Program-made: the position numbers and the translations under genes
The notes under the pieces: generated by a model
What the model was told of the DNA's origin: nothing
The model's input: the letters and a program-made list of their open reading frames with translations, nothing else
The model's database searches: none
Source of the DNA: CAYOWK01 sp964407665
Lineage (GTDB): Bacteria; Pseudomonadota; Alphaproteobacteria; Caulobacterales; Hyphomonadaceae
Direction of reading: 5' to 3'
Assembly: GCA_964407665.1 (NCBI GenBank)
Contig: CAYOWK010000013.1
Span: 1 to 64,000, forward strand
DNA: 64,000 bases
Shown: in pieces, positions 1-8,755 of the stretch
Position numbering within the stretch: position 1 is the first letter of the stretch
Layout of the letters: the number at the start of each line of letters is the position of its first letter

Positions 1-398
1 GCGCCGACGTCCATTGCCTGCGTGGTGACGTTGAGAAGGTGGGAAAGGATCCGGCCGATTTCGGAGAACAGAACCCGGATGAATTGCGCGCGGCGCGGAA
101 CCTCGATCCCGGCCAGCTTCTCGACCGCGAGACAGTAGGCGTGTTCCTGGTTCATCGGCGCGACGTAGTCGAGCCGGTCGAAGTACGGCAGCGCCTGTAG
201 GAAGGTCTTGTACTCGATCAGCTTCTCGGTGCCCCGGTGGAGCAATCCGATATGCGGATCGACCCGGTCCACGACTTCTCCGTCGAGATCGAGCACGAGC
301 CGCAGCACGCCGTGCGCAGCCGGGTGCTGGGGACCGAAGTTGATTGTGAACTTGCGATCGTCGAGATCGCTGATCATCGAAGCGTCGTCAGCGGCCAT
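1..398 (-). CDS. nuoD: NADH-quinone oxidoreductase subunit D, N-terminal part (runs off the left edge)
   Basis: This is the 49-kDa subunit of respiratory complex I, in the peripheral arm that helps form the quinone site. Only the first ~132 residues are in the window. They start [20 protein letters not shown] and include [25 protein letters not shown] and [20 protein letters not shown], all diagnostic of NuoD. The start codon at 396-398 lies 2 bases after the nuoC stop, as expected for a translationally coupled nuoABCD operon on the minus strand. The frame is open to base 1, so the gene is cut by the window and not broken. Confidence 0.97.
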   Translation of the reverse strand, partial: MAADDASMISDLDDRKFTINFGPQHPAAHGVLRLVLDLDGEVVDRVDPHIGLLHRGTEKLIEYKTFLQALPYFDRLDYVAPMNQEHAYCLAVEKLAGIEVPRRAQFIRVLFSEIGRILSHLLNVTTQAMDVG

Positions 399-400
399 GG

Positions 401-1030
401 CTACTTCTTGGCCTCCACGGCTTTCTCGTCGCCCGGGATCACGGCCTGCATGCCTTCCCAGGGGGAGACGAAGTCGAAATTCCGGAATTCCTGCATGAGC
501 TTCACCGGCTCACGCACCACCCTCTTCTGGGCTTCGTCGTAGCGGACTTCGACAAAGCCGCTGAGCGGGAAGTCCTTGCGAAGCGGATAGCCCTCGAAGC
601 CATAGTCCGTGAGAATTCTGCGCAGGTCCGGGTGGCCCGAGAACAGCACGCCGTACATGTCGAACGCCTCGCGCTCGTTCCAGTTGGCGCATGGGAACAC
701 AGAGATCGCGCTGGGCACAGGCGTCGTGTCGTCGGTGCGGATCTTCACGCGGATGCGCTGGTTCAGACGCATCGACAGCAGGTGATAGACAACCTCAAAA
801 CGCTCCGTGTCGTCCGGATAGTCGGCGGCGCAGATGTCGACGAGAGTCTCGAAGCGGCACTGACTGTCGTCCTTCAGGAACGTCAGCAGTTCGATGATCG
901 AATCACGCTTCGCAAAAATCGTAAGCTCGCCCGAGCGGATCGCGGTGGATACCACTGCCGCGAACGGCAGGCGCTCCAGATGGGCCTTCAATTCCCGCTG
1001 GGTTGCGCTGACTTCGGTGGCCAGGGTCAT
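401..1030 (-). CDS. nuoC: NADH-quinone oxidoreductase subunit C
   Basis: This is the 30-kDa subunit of complex I, 209 residues, a normal length for the stand-alone (non-NuoCD-fused) form. The family signature is clear near residues 125-165: [20 protein letters not shown] followed by [18 protein letters not shown]. The start codon overlaps the end of nuoB by 4 bases and the stop is 2 bases before nuoD, so it is coupled on both sides. The C-terminus is rich in Glu and Lys, a common ending in this family. Confidence 0.98.
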   Translation of the reverse strand: MTLATEVSATQRELKAHLERLPFAAVVSTAIRSGELTIFAKRDSIIELLTFLKDDSQCRFETLVDICAADYPDDTERFEVVYHLLSMRLNQRIRVKIRTDDTTPVPSAISVFPCANWNEREAFDMYGVLFSGHPDLRRILTDYGFEGYPLRKDFPLSGFVEVRYDEAQKRVVREPVKLMQEFRNFDFVSPWEGMQAVIPGDEKAVEAKK

Positions 1031-1605
1031 CGCTCGATGCTCCCCTCGCGGCGAATCTTCTTCTGCAGCTGCAGCAACCCGTAGATCAGGGCCTCAGCGG
1101 TCGGCGGGCAACCGGGGATATAGATGTCCACCGGCACGATCCGGTCGCATCCGCGCACCACGGCGTAGCTGTAGTGGTAGTATCCGCCGCCGTTCGCGCA
1201 TGATCCCATCGAGATTACGTAACGGGGCTCCGGCATCTGGTCGTAGACCTTGCGGAGCGCGGGAGCCATCTTGTTGGTGAGCGTGCCGGCGACGATCATC
1301 ACGTCGGACTGGCGCGGGCTGGCCCGGGGGGCGGCGCCGAATCGCTCCATGTCGTAGCGAGGCATCGAAGCCTGCATCATCTCGACGGCGCAGCAGGCGA
1401 GACCGAACGTCATCCACATCAGCGAGCCGGTGCGCGCCCATGTGATCAGGTCGTCCGCCGCCGCAACGATGAAACCCTTGTCCGCCAGTTCGTCAGACAG
1501 GCCGTTGAAGAACGGGTCGTTGGCTCCGACCACGCGACCGCCCTCGACGCCGGCGCGGTTCGACAGCGCGGGAACTACCAGCGGTTGCGACTTTACGTCC
1601 GCCAT
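1027..1605 (-). CDS. nuoB: NADH-quinone oxidoreductase subunit B (4Fe-4S cluster N2 subunit)
   Basis: This complex I subunit carries the terminal 4Fe-4S cluster N2 that reduces quinone. The cluster ligands are visible: the adjacent pair in [11 protein letters not shown], then [12 protein letters not shown] and [16 protein letters not shown]. The start at 1605 ([11 protein letters not shown]) is preferred over an in-frame upstream codon because it overlaps the nuoA stop by one base (TAATG) and gives a 192-residue product of usual length. It sits between nuoA and nuoC. Confidence 0.97.
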   Translation of the reverse strand: MADVKSQPLVVPALSNRAGVEGGRVVGANDPFFNGLSDELADKGFIVAAADDLITWARTGSLMWMTFGLACCAVEMMQASMPRYDMERFGAAPRASPRQSDVMIVAGTLTNKMAPALRKVYDQMPEPRYVISMGSCANGGGYYHYSYAVVRGCDRIVPVDIYIPGCPPTAEALIYGLLQLQKKIRREGSIER

Positions 1606-1979
1606 TATTGCCACTCCAGCGCGCCACGGCGCCACTCATAGACAAAGCCGATCGTCAGGACGCCCAGGAACGACATCATCGACCAGAAGGCGGCCACATT
1701 TCCGTCCGCAACAGCGAATATCCACGGGAACAGGAAGGCGACCTCGAGATCGAAGATGATGAAGAGGATAGCGACCAGGTAGAATCGAACGTCGAACTTC
1801 ATGCGTGCATCATCGAACGCGTTGAAGCCGCACTCATAGGCCGACAGCTTCTCAGGGTCAGGCTTCGTCGGCGCGATGAGCGCCGAAGCCACGATAAAGC
1901 CAACGCTAAGCACTGCGGCGAAGACCAGAAAGATCACGACCGGCAGGTACTCGGTGACGAGCGTCTGGACGTCTTGCAT
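1605..1979 (-). CDS. nuoA: NADH-quinone oxidoreductase subunit A
   Basis: This is a small membrane subunit of complex I, 124 residues with three predicted transmembrane helices. The family signature [20 protein letters not shown] is followed by [19 protein letters not shown]. The start [15 protein letters not shown] at 1979 is chosen because it gives the usual length with the first helix close to the N-terminus; an upstream in-frame codon would add 18 residues of non-membrane sequence. It is the first gene of the nuo operon, so the promoter should lie in 1980-2228, where I see no clear consensus. Confidence 0.96.
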   Translation of the reverse strand: MQDVQTLVTEYLPVVIFLVFAAVLSVGFIVASALIAPTKPDPEKLSAYECGFNAFDDARMKFDVRFYLVAILFIIFDLEVAFLFPWIFAVADGNVAAFWSMMSFLGVLTIGFVYEWRRGALEWQ

Positions 1980-2228
1980 GTCGCCTCGGTGTTCCGTTGG
2001 GCACGGCCTATGCCCGTTTGACCCTAGAGGCAAGATCGCCCCCCTGGCTTATTCCCCGAGTATGCGAGGCGGCGCCCGAAGTGAGGCTGAGGCGCCTCGT
2101 CGCGGGGCGAAACGGGGTTTCGGCAATGTTTGCGGAGAGTGCTTCCAGGACGTTAACCGGAGCCGACGGCGCCGCCGCCCAGCGGGCTCGACCACTCACA
2201 GTCTGACGATGTCGGAAGGAAAAAATGG

Positions 2229-2302
2229 CGCGAGTGACGGGGCTCGAACCCGCGACCTCCGGCGTGACAGGCCGGCACTCTAACCGACTGAGCTACACCC
2301 GC
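2229..2302 (-). tRNA. tRNA-Asp (anticodon GTC)
   Basis: This folds as a full cloverleaf on the minus strand. The acceptor stem is GCGGGTG/CACTCGC, followed by UA at 8-9 and D-stem GCTC/GAGT. The anticodon arm is CCGGC-CTGTCAC-GCCGG with anticodon GTC, and the T arm is GCGGG-TTCGAGC-CCCGT. The discriminator base is G, as expected for tRNA-Asp. CCA is not encoded. A run of six T residues on the minus strand at about 2220-2226 follows the 3' end and may act as terminator. It lies in the same orientation as, and downstream of, the prepilin peptidase gene. Confidence 0.95.
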
Positions 2303-2376
2303 GCACTTTTTCCCCGGGCCTCTCGGCGTCGGGAGGAAGGGGTTTAGGCAGCTTGCCCCTGTTCCGTCAAGCGGGA

Positions 2377-2937
2377 TCACACCGCGCGAAGCATCCATAC
2401 GCCCCAAAATCCAAGGGCGATGAACGGACCGAAGGGGAGACGCGCCTCGGCTGCGACCTTCCGTCCGCCGATTGCAGAGAGAACAACCCAGAAGATGGCC
2501 AGAAGCGCCGCCGACAGCATCACGAGAGGAAGGTCCTGCCAGCCCAGCCAGGCCCCGGCCGCAGCAAAGAGCTTGGCGTCCCCGCGGCCCAGTCCGTCCC
2601 TGCCCCGCAGCTTGCGATAGGCCAGAGCCACCAGTCCGAGCGCGGCATAACCGGCGACGGCGCCGATGGCCCGGTCGAGCAACTCGGCGGGGCTCAGAAA
2701 GCTCGCGAACCCCATACCGGCCAGAATCAGTCCCAGCGTCAGCAGGTCGGGCAGGATGAACCGGTCGATATCCACCGCAGACGCCCACGCCAGCGCCAGC
2801 GCCAGCACTACCGCCGCAGCCTTGAGGTCGTCGCGAACCAGAATCAGCGCCATGCCAGCCGCAACAACCCCGACGGCCGCCGCCAGAACCGCCGAGCGTT
2901 TTGGCAGGCCCAGCGAGGAGATCAGGCTGGCGGTCAA
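2377..2937 (-). CDS. Prepilin peptidase, short (A24 family)
   Basis: This is an integral-membrane aspartic protease of the GXGD type that cleaves the leader of type IV prepilin or pseudopilin precursors. Both catalytic aspartates are visible, in SAVDIDRFILPD and GLGRGDAKLFAAAGAWLGW. At 186 residues with about five to six hydrophobic segments it lacks the N-terminal methyltransferase and zinc-motif region of full-length PilD, like the short CpaA/TadV-type enzymes. It overlaps the upstream DUF6702 gene by 4 bases. No pilin or secretin gene is in the window, so the substrate is unknown. Confidence 0.88.
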   Translation of the reverse strand: MTASLISSLGLPKRSAVLAAAVGVVAAGMALILVRDDLKAAAVVLALALAWASAVDIDRFILPDLLTLGLILAGMGFASFLSPAELLDRAIGAVAGYAALGLVALAYRKLRGRDGLGRGDAKLFAAAGAWLGWQDLPLVMLSAALLAIFWVVLSAIGGRKVAAEARLPFGPFIALGFWGVWMLRAV

Positions 2938-3452
2938 AGCAGGTTGCGGGCCCGCTTGGGACCGTCACGGCCTGCGAACATCAGGGTCCGCACCCCCTTG
3001 CCCATCGTGACGTTCACCAGATTGGTCTGGTCTTCGAAGAGCTCCCGGAAAATGCGGTCATCGACCGTCATCTCTGCAGGCGCCGCAGACAGGCGGCCTT
3101 CCCGGTAGATGATCGCATCCGCACCGGTCAGCTCGACGCCCACCGGCGACAGCAACACGGCTCCGCTCTCCAGCGTCAGCCGGAACGTCTCATCGACATA
3201 CAACAGCAGCCTCGCCTGCTCCTTGACCTCGGTGATGTCGACAGGCCCCCCGCCCCGCCAGGCCGCCAGAGCCAGCTCGGCATCGTGAGGATGAACCCGG
3301 TGGATCACCTCGATTGCCGAGTTCCGCGCATTCCACTCAACGGTGGTAAGGACACTCTTGGCCCTATGGGCCAGCGCGGCCGGAGCAGCAAGCGACGCCA
3401 GCCCGGCGCAGATCAGAAGGCGTCGGCTCAATCTGCCGCCGGCTTGCGTCAT
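2934..3452 (-). CDS. DUF6702-type exported protein
   Basis: This 172-residue protein has an N-terminal signal (Arg-rich start, then LLICAGLASLAAPAALAHR). The mature part starts AHRAKSVLTTVEWNARNSAIEVIHRVH, the pattern of the DUF6702 family, which often sits beside M1 metallopeptidases; that assignment is from memory. The rest is predicted beta-rich with short hydrophobic strands. The gene overlaps the M1 peptidase and the prepilin peptidase by 4 bases on either side, so the three are translated as one operon. Its molecular role is unknown; an accessory to the peptidase is only inferred from context. Confidence 0.72.
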   Translation of the reverse strand: MTQAGGRLSRRLLICAGLASLAAPAALAHRAKSVLTTVEWNARNSAIEVIHRVHPHDAELALAAWRGGGPVDITEVKEQARLLLYVDETFRLTLESGAVLLSPVGVELTGADAIIYREGRLSAAPAEMTVDDRIFRELFEDQTNLVNVTMGKGVRTLMFAGRDGPKRARNLL

Positions 3453-5908
3453 TGGGCCGGCGCCGGTGTCTGGCCCTGGACCAGCGGGACCGCCGGGGTG
3501 TCAGACTTCTCCGGCGTCTTGGCCTTCAGTTCGACCAGGGCGTCGGCCATCTGGTCGCGCTGCTGCCGGGTCATCTGGTTGCGGAACACATCCAGCCGGC
3601 TCGGCTCGAGCCGCGCGGGGTAGGCATTGTTCGACTTGTCCGCGTCGGCAATCTGGTGCCCCGCATCCAGTTCGATCGACACGACCTGCTTGGGCTCGAT
3701 GAACATCTTCGAGACCTCGACATTGTTCATGCGCCAGATCTCGGCCGGGATGGTGACCTGACGGACCGTGTTGTCGGCGTAGGTGATCTTCACGGGCAAC
3801 GGGCTGACGAGCCCGCCGATGTTCCGGAAGTCCACGAAGTAGACGAACGGGTCTTCCTTCCGGGCCCGCTCGAACGTCGCCTTGTCTGCGGCCGTCATCT
3901 TGCCGATGAAGTCGTTATACTCGTTACGGTCCTTGTTGGAGACCACGAACTCGTCGGTCTCGTTGTAGAAGTCCTTCGCCTCCGGGTGGCGGTCGATATA
4001 GGGCACGACGCCGCGCTGGCGGTTCTGGATAACGGTCATCGGCTCGGGTCGCGAGGCCTGCTGGCGCTCCCGCGCGATGGGCTGCTCGACCTCGGGATCA
4101 CGGCTCGAGATACGGTACTCGCGCATGCCCGTGACGGCGATATCGACGTGATCGGTGGTGTAGAACCAGCCGCGCCAGAACCAGTCGAGGTCAGTTCCCG
4201 AAGCGTCTTCCATCGTGCGGAAGAAGTCGGCCGGAGTGGGCCGCTTGAAGCGCCAGCGCTGGGAATAGGTCTTGAAGGCGAAGTCGAACAGGTCGGGGCC
4301 CAGCACGGTCTCGCGCAGGACGGTCAGCGCCGCTGTCGGCTTCGTATAGGCGTTTGGTCCGAACTGCGGGATGGACTCCGAGTTCGTCATGATCGGCACC
4401 TGGTTCTCGCTGACCATGTAGCTGGTGATCGCGTCGAGAACGTTCGGCATGCCGCCATTGGTCGGGAAGTCCTCTTCCCACTCCAGCTCGGCCAGATATT
4501 CGAGGAAGGAGTTCAGCCCCTCGTCCATCCAGGTCCACTGGCGCTCGTCCGAGTTGACGATCATCGGGAAGTAGTTGTGGCCGACCTCGTGGATCACGAC
4601 GCCGATCAGGCCGTACTTCTTGGCGCGGCTGTAAGTCTTGTTCCCCGTCTTCTCGTCCTTCGAGGGGCGGTATCCGTTGAAGGAGATCATCGGGTATTCC
4701 ATCCCGCCTCCCTCCCAGGTGTTGACCGAGATCGCGTTCGGATAGGGATAGGGGAAAGAGTACTTCGAGTAGACGTCGATTGTGTGCGCCACAGACCGCG
4801 TCGAGTAGAGCGACCACAGCGGATCCGCTTCGATCGGGAAGAGCGACTGGGCCAGCACATCGCCGCCCTCCGGCTGCTTCACATTCATCGCGTCCCAGAT
4901 GAACTTGCGGGACGAAACCCACGCGAAGTCGCGGACATTCTCCGCCTTCCAGCGCCACGTCTTGGTTGCGGTGTCGGCTTCCTTCTCGTTGGCCTGCGCC
5001 TCTTCCGGCGTCACGATATAGACGGGCTTGTCGGACGCCTTCGCCTGGTCGAGCCGCCGGCGTTGCGTGGCCGTGAGCGTCTGGGCCGGGTTCTGCAGCA
5101 CGCCCGTGGCCGACACGATATGATCGGCCGGGACGGTCAGCGTGACGTCATAATCGCCGAATTCGAGCGTGAATTCTCCGCGCCCGAGGAACTGCTTGTG
5201 CTGCCAGCCGGTGTAGTCGGTGTAGGCGACAAGGCGGGGGAACCACTGCGCGAGGAAGAAAATGTCGGCGTTCTGGCCGTCGAACGGCTCATACCCGGAA
5301 CGGCCGCCAAACACCTTGTTGTCGGTGATGTTGAACGCCCAGGAGATCTTGACGGTCTGGCTACGGCCCGGAGCAAGGCCGCGGGGCAGATCGACACGCA
5401 TCATGGTGTCATTGATCGTATAGGACAGCTTGGCCCCCGACCCGTCGGTTACCGTCAGGATCTCGAAACCCTGCGGACGATCGGCCAGCGACTGCTGGCG
5501 CCGGATCTCGCCGATCGAGAGGGTGTCGTCGCCCGAGGGCGTCTTGCTGGCCGTGCGGGTCAGGTCCGTGACCGAATCCTTGCGGAACTGGTTCTGGTCG
5601 ACCTGGAACCACATGTAGTTGAGCGTGTGCGGCGAATTGTTCCGGTAGGTGACCGTCTGGCTCGCCGTTATCCGTTTCGCGGCCTCGTCCAGCGTCGCGC
5701 TGATGACGTGGTCGGCTTCCTGCTGCCAATAGGATTCGCCCGGCGCGCCTGACGCGGCCCGGTAGGTGTTCGGGGTCGGCAGATCGACTTCCAGCTGGCG
5801 GAACTTGTCGTCAAAATCGCCCTTGGTCTGCTTGACGGCGTCCGCTGACGCGGTCCCGGCAAGCGCGAGGGCAACAAACAAGGCAGCCGCCAGCCTTCCA
5901 AAGGTCAT
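3449..5908 (-). CDS. M1 family zinc metallopeptidase (aminopeptidase N-like), exported
   Basis: This is a gluzincin peptidase of 819 residues after a signal peptide (MTFGRLAAALFVALALAGTA). The zinc site HEVGHNYF begins near residue 440 and the third ligand lies in WTWMDEGLNSFLEYL. The exopeptidase motif region appears as TWEGGGMEYPMISF (a GGMEYP variant of GAMEN). The start at 5908 is chosen over a codon 7 residues upstream because a GGAG lies 8 bases before it. It heads the operon with DUF6702 and the prepilin peptidase. The C-terminus is Pro/Gln-rich. Export suggests a role in extracellular peptide digestion. Confidence 0.93.
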   Translation of the reverse strand: MTFGRLAAALFVALALAGTASADAVKQTKGDFDDKFRQLEVDLPTPNTYRAASGAPGESYWQQEADHVISATLDEAAKRITASQTVTYRNNSPHTLNYMWFQVDQNQFRKDSVTDLTRTASKTPSGDDTLSIGEIRRQQSLADRPQGFEILTVTDGSGAKLSYTINDTMMRVDLPRGLAPGRSQTVKISWAFNITDNKVFGGRSGYEPFDGQNADIFFLAQWFPRLVAYTDYTGWQHKQFLGRGEFTLEFGDYDVTLTVPADHIVSATGVLQNPAQTLTATQRRRLDQAKASDKPVYIVTPEEAQANEKEADTATKTWRWKAENVRDFAWVSSRKFIWDAMNVKQPEGGDVLAQSLFPIEADPLWSLYSTRSVAHTIDVYSKYSFPYPYPNAISVNTWEGGGMEYPMISFNGYRPSKDEKTGNKTYSRAKKYGLIGVVIHEVGHNYFPMIVNSDERQWTWMDEGLNSFLEYLAELEWEEDFPTNGGMPNVLDAITSYMVSENQVPIMTNSESIPQFGPNAYTKPTAALTVLRETVLGPDLFDFAFKTYSQRWRFKRPTPADFFRTMEDASGTDLDWFWRGWFYTTDHVDIAVTGMREYRISSRDPEVEQPIARERQQASRPEPMTVIQNRQRGVVPYIDRHPEAKDFYNETDEFVVSNKDRNEYNDFIGKMTAADKATFERARKEDPFVYFVDFRNIGGLVSPLPVKITYADNTVRQVTIPAEIWRMNNVEVSKMFIEPKQVVSIELDAGHQIADADKSNNAYPARLEPSRLDVFRNQMTRQQRDQMADALVELKAKTPEKSDTPAVPLVQGQTPAPAQ

Positions 5909-6004
5909 TTCCACCGCTCCAGACATCAAACCGGGGCCAAGTCTGGCCAGCTGTAATGCCTATATCGCTGGTGGATGATCGGGGAAAAGCGAATTCCTGT
6001 CGCA

Positions 6005-6044
6005 GACGAAAAGAGAAGGGCCGGCGCCCAAAGGACGCCGGCCC
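6005..6044 (-). terminator. Rho-independent terminator (minus strand)
   Basis: A 9-bp perfect stem (6018-6026 with 6036-6044, GGGCCGGCG/CGCCGGCCC) has a 9-base loop. On the minus strand it is followed by TTCTCTTTTCG, a T-rich tract. It lies downstream of the racemase gene and upstream of the M1 peptidase promoter region, so it would end the racemase transcript or the candidate small RNA listed next. Confidence 0.7.
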
Positions 6045-6130
6045 AGTGTCACAGGAACAGAAGCCGGAAGAACCCGTCGAGGGACTAGATGGCGTCCTCC
6101 CGGCTTGAGTTGATATCTAGTCTCCCCTGT
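6018..6130 (-). ncRNA. Candidate structured RNA with pseudoknot topology
   Basis: The 257-base gap between the racemase and M1 genes holds nested complementary pairs ending in the terminator at 6018-6044. Segments 6061-6067 (AAGCCGG) and 6100-6106 (CCGGCTT) can pair; 6084-6090 (ACTAGAT) and 6115-6121 (ATCTAGT) can pair. The order is interlocked, as in an H-type pseudoknot, and a short outer pair ACAGG/CCTGT encloses them at 6051-6055 and 6126-6130. It could be a small RNA or the structured 3' end of the racemase mRNA. I do not recognise it as a known family and see no clear promoter. Confidence 0.35.
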
Positions 6131-6186
6131 CTGAACGGGATTTGAGGCTGGCGTTATGGTCCGTTCATCTTCGCGGGGAGGGCGCC

Positions 6187-7308
6187 TTATTCAGCGGCGA
6201 GCCGCGCGGCGGTCGCGGAATCCAGCCCCCATGCCTCAAGCCCAGCGAGGGTTGCCGCCGCGCAATCAGGGATTTCGGCAGGCGAAACCGCTGGCGTCGC
6301 CGAAAATCTGGGGGCCGGCGCCGCCGCCAGACGCCCCTTCGCGCGAACCAGCGTGCCACGTTCCCGCATATGGGGATGGTCAGCCGCCTCGTTCATGGTC
6401 AGCACTGGCGCCACACAGGCGTCGGTCCCGTCGAACACCGCTGTCCACTCCGCCAGGGTTCGCTCCCGCACCCGGTCTGCGATCCGGGCGGAATAGGCCG
6501 GCCAGTTCGCCCGGCTCATCCGCCCCGGAAACTCGGTCTCTGAAAAGCCCAGCCCCTTCATGAGCAGGCTATCGAATTGCGGCTCGATGGCCCCCACCGA
6601 CAGGTACTTGCCGTCCGAGGTTTCGTAGACGTCGTAGAAATGCGCCCCGCCATCGAGCAGGTTCGAATCGCGTTCCTCTGACCACATGCCGTCCGCCTGC
6701 ATGCCATGGAAGATCGCCATCATGGCCGCAACGCCATCCACCATGGCGGCGTCGACCACCTGCCCCTTCCCCGTCGTCCGCGCGGAGATAATCCCTGCCA
6801 GCACGCCGAAGATCAGGAACATCGTCCCGCCGCCATAGTCGCCGACCAGATTCAGCGGCGGCGACGGCGGCTGCCCGGCCCGCCCCATCGCATGCAGCGC
6901 GCCCGTCAGAGCGATATAGTTGATGTCGTGCCCGGCCGTATGCGCCAGCGGCCCGGTCTGGCCCCAGCCGGTCATCCGCGCATAGACCAGCTTCGGATTG
7001 GCCTTGAGCGCCGCCTCCGGCCCGAGGCCCAGCCGCTCCATGACGCCGGGCCTGAACCCTTCGATCAGGGCGTCGGCTCCGGCGATCAGCCTCAGAGCCG
7101 CCTCGACGTCAGCCTGCGATTTCAGATCGAGCCCGACGGTCTGCTTGCCCCGCCCCGTCGGGTCGGTCGCTCGCGCCTTGGGAGCCCCCGCCCGCCCGAT
7201 CCGCAGGACCTCGGCCCCAAGGTCAGCCAGCAGCATCCCCGCCAGCGGCGCGGGCCCCAGCCCCTCGAACTCGACAATCCGGATGCCGGCTAGTGGACCC
7301 TGCGCCAT
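6187..7308 (-). CDS. Alpha-methylacyl-CoA racemase-like CoA transferase family III protein
   Basis: This is a CaiB/BaiF-fold enzyme of 373 residues. Motifs match alpha-methylacyl-CoA racemase rather than formyl-CoA transferase: GLGPAPLAGMLLADLGAEV at the start, then EGFRPGVMERLGLGP, AGHDINYIALTGALHAMGR, PPLNLVGDYGGG and SVGAIEPQFD. The His and Asp expected to move the alpha proton lie in AGHDIN and GDYGGG. Such enzymes interconvert (R)- and (S)-2-methylacyl-CoA so that branched chains enter beta-oxidation. The start at 7308 has GGAG 9 bases upstream; an in-frame upstream extension looks noncoding. It is monocistronic. Confidence 0.9.
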   Translation of the reverse strand: MAQGPLAGIRIVEFEGLGPAPLAGMLLADLGAEVLRIGRAGAPKARATDPTGRGKQTVGLDLKSQADVEAALRLIAGADALIEGFRPGVMERLGLGPEAALKANPKLVYARMTGWGQTGPLAHTAGHDINYIALTGALHAMGRAGQPPSPPLNLVGDYGGGTMFLIFGVLAGIISARTTGKGQVVDAAMVDGVAAMMAIFHGMQADGMWSEERDSNLLDGGAHFYDVYETSDGKYLSVGAIEPQFDSLLMKGLGFSETEFPGRMSRANWPAYSARIADRVRERTLAEWTAVFDGTDACVAPVLTMNEAADHPHMRERGTLVRAKGRLAAAPAPRFSATPAVSPAEIPDCAAATLAGLEAWGLDSATAARLAAE

Positions 7309-7474
7309 TATACACGTCTCCGAATTCCAGCCCCGCTCGTCCCGACTTTCGTCGGGATGAGCGGTCATGGGCAAGTGGGGAGTTTGTTTCGTTCGGACGA
7401 CTGTGTGCCCACAGCCCCCTTTTCGCTTGGCCCCTGAGCCTGCAAGACTGCCGTACCCTCAACGGAGGTATCAC

Positions 7475-7837
7475 ATGACGCACCGCATCTATTCGATGAG
7501 CTTCGCCAGCGTTTACCCCCACTACATCGCCAAGGCGGAAAAGAAGGGCCGGACAAAGGCCGAAGTCGATCAGGTCATCCGCTGGCTGACCGGCTACACA
7601 GCCAAGGGCCTCGAAGCCCAGATCGAGAAGCGCACCACGTTCGAAGCCTTCTTCGACAAGGCCCCGAAACTCAATCCCGCCCGCGAGCTGATCACCGGCT
7701 CAATCTGCGGTGTGAAGATCCAGGAGATCGAGGACCCGCTGATGAAGAACATCCGCTATCTCGACAAGCTCGTGGACGAGCTCGCCAAGGGCAAGGCGAT
7801 GGAGAAGGTTCTGCGCGCGCCGCCGGTTGAGGTTTGA
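7475..7837 (+). CDS. DUF2200 family protein
   Basis: This 120-residue protein begins [20 protein letters not shown] and contains [38 protein letters not shown] and [20 protein letters not shown], the characteristic blocks of DUF2200 (small cytosolic bacterial proteins of unknown function). GGAGG at 7464-7468 sets the start. It lies divergent from the racemase gene, and the two promoters must share 7309-7474. It carries no signal or membrane segment. No function is proposed. Confidence 0.9.
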   Translation: MTHRIYSMSFASVYPHYIAKAEKKGRTKAEVDQVIRWLTGYTAKGLEAQIEKRTTFEAFFDKAPKLNPARELITGSICGVKIQEIEDPLMKNIRYLDKLVDELAKGKAMEKVLRAPPVEV

Positions 7838-7868
7838 GTTTCCACTTCACGCGTAAAGTTTCGGTGTT

Positions 7869-7918
7869 GTCATCCCGGCCGCAGGCGCGAAGCGCCGGAG
7901 AGCCGGGACCCATTGTCC
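7869..7918. repeat. Intergenic palindromic repeat, copy 1
   Basis: An imperfect palindrome with outer arms TCCCGGC (7873-7879) and GCCGGGA (7902-7908) and inner hairpin GGCGC-GAA-GCGCC. A close inverted copy sits at 31793-31835. This is the type of short dispersed palindrome (REP-like) common between genes in alphaproteobacteria. It lies just downstream of the DUF2200 gene. Confidence 0.7.
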
Positions 7919-8037
7919 AGCGGTCGAAGTGATAAGGATGGAGCTAGGTCAACGAGCCGTCCGGCTATCATTGCAGAGCGCAGCCTTCACGACATTTCGT
8001 GCTATAGAGACCCAGGTCAAAACCGGAGGGGGGGTGT

Positions 8038-8607
8038 TTGGTTTTTTCTGAGGCTTTGTCTCTCGGCGCCGAGAACGTCGGATGTGAGATCGGGTTTGCG
8101 CTCCGTGACCACCTTGGTTTCGACAATGCACACTTCTGGAACTGGCGCGCCGCGGAGCCGCCCGTGTTGCTCAACGTCCTGAGAGCCCGGTTTGTTGGCA
8201 TCATGCGTGATCGATACATCAGCCGTTGGTATGGCGTCGCACGAGAGATGCCCTATGGCATCCAGTACCACCCCGGGACATCGATCGAAGACGACCGCGC
8301 CAAGGCGGCCCATATGGTCAAACGCTTCTATGCACCGACTGGCCCGCGCCTGTACATTCGAAAGCAGTACGAGGATGTCCGGGAGGACTGGGTCGAAGAG
8401 GTCTGTCGCCACCTGTCCCAGATAAGCGACGAGTATCTATTGGTCATCTTGCGCGAGCGAGGCCGGTCGCAAGGCTTTCAGATGCCGCAAGTTGCGGAGC
8501 GCGAGCTGTCCTTCTTCGCGCCCGGGGCGGACGCGCGGCAACGAGATCATGCGAGCTGGGCAAAGCTGTTCGATGAGTTTCGGGTCGTTCAACCAGCCGA
8601 TGCCTGA
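8038..8607 (+). CDS. DUF1796-like putative cysteine-peptidase-fold protein
   Basis: This 189-residue cytosolic protein opens with SEALSLGAENVGCEIGFALR, then HFWNWR. It resembles the DUF1796 pattern SLG.nC....LR...PFDW, in which the Cys is the presumed nucleophile of a papain-like fold. The usual P-F-D-W is here F-W-N-W. Central and C-terminal parts contain MVKRFYAPTGPRLYIRKQYE and ISDEYLLVILRERG. The start is a TTG at 8038 with GGAGGGGG 5-8 bases upstream; no better codon exists. Homologs are often near polysaccharide genes, but none are here. The surrounding intergenic DNA looks less GC-biased than average. Confidence 0.55.
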   Translation: MVFSEALSLGAENVGCEIGFALRDHLGFDNAHFWNWRAAEPPVLLNVLRARFVGIMRDRYISRWYGVAREMPYGIQYHPGTSIEDDRAKAAHMVKRFYAPTGPRLYIRKQYEDVREDWVEEVCRHLSQISDEYLLVILRERGRSQGFQMPQVAERELSFFAPGADARQRDHASWAKLFDEFRVVQPADA

Positions 8608-8755
8608 ACAGTTTCAGCGCTCCACTCCAGACTGAGTGTGTCTCCGCTTCGCATTTGGGGCCGAAGCCGCATCGCTTGATCAAGCAGGCCGGAACCACAG
8701 AACACAAGACTCGCGGTGGCGGCGCCGTTTCGTTGCGGTCGCCAAGCGCGCACCC

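Noticed and set aside
2008..2199. Small gene upstream of nuoA
   Set aside because: A 63-codon frame without a ribosome site or recognisable features; probably noncoding.
7869..7918. Factor-independent terminator of the DUF2200 gene
   Set aside because: It is a member of a dispersed palindrome family and lacks a T-tract; it could still act on RNA.
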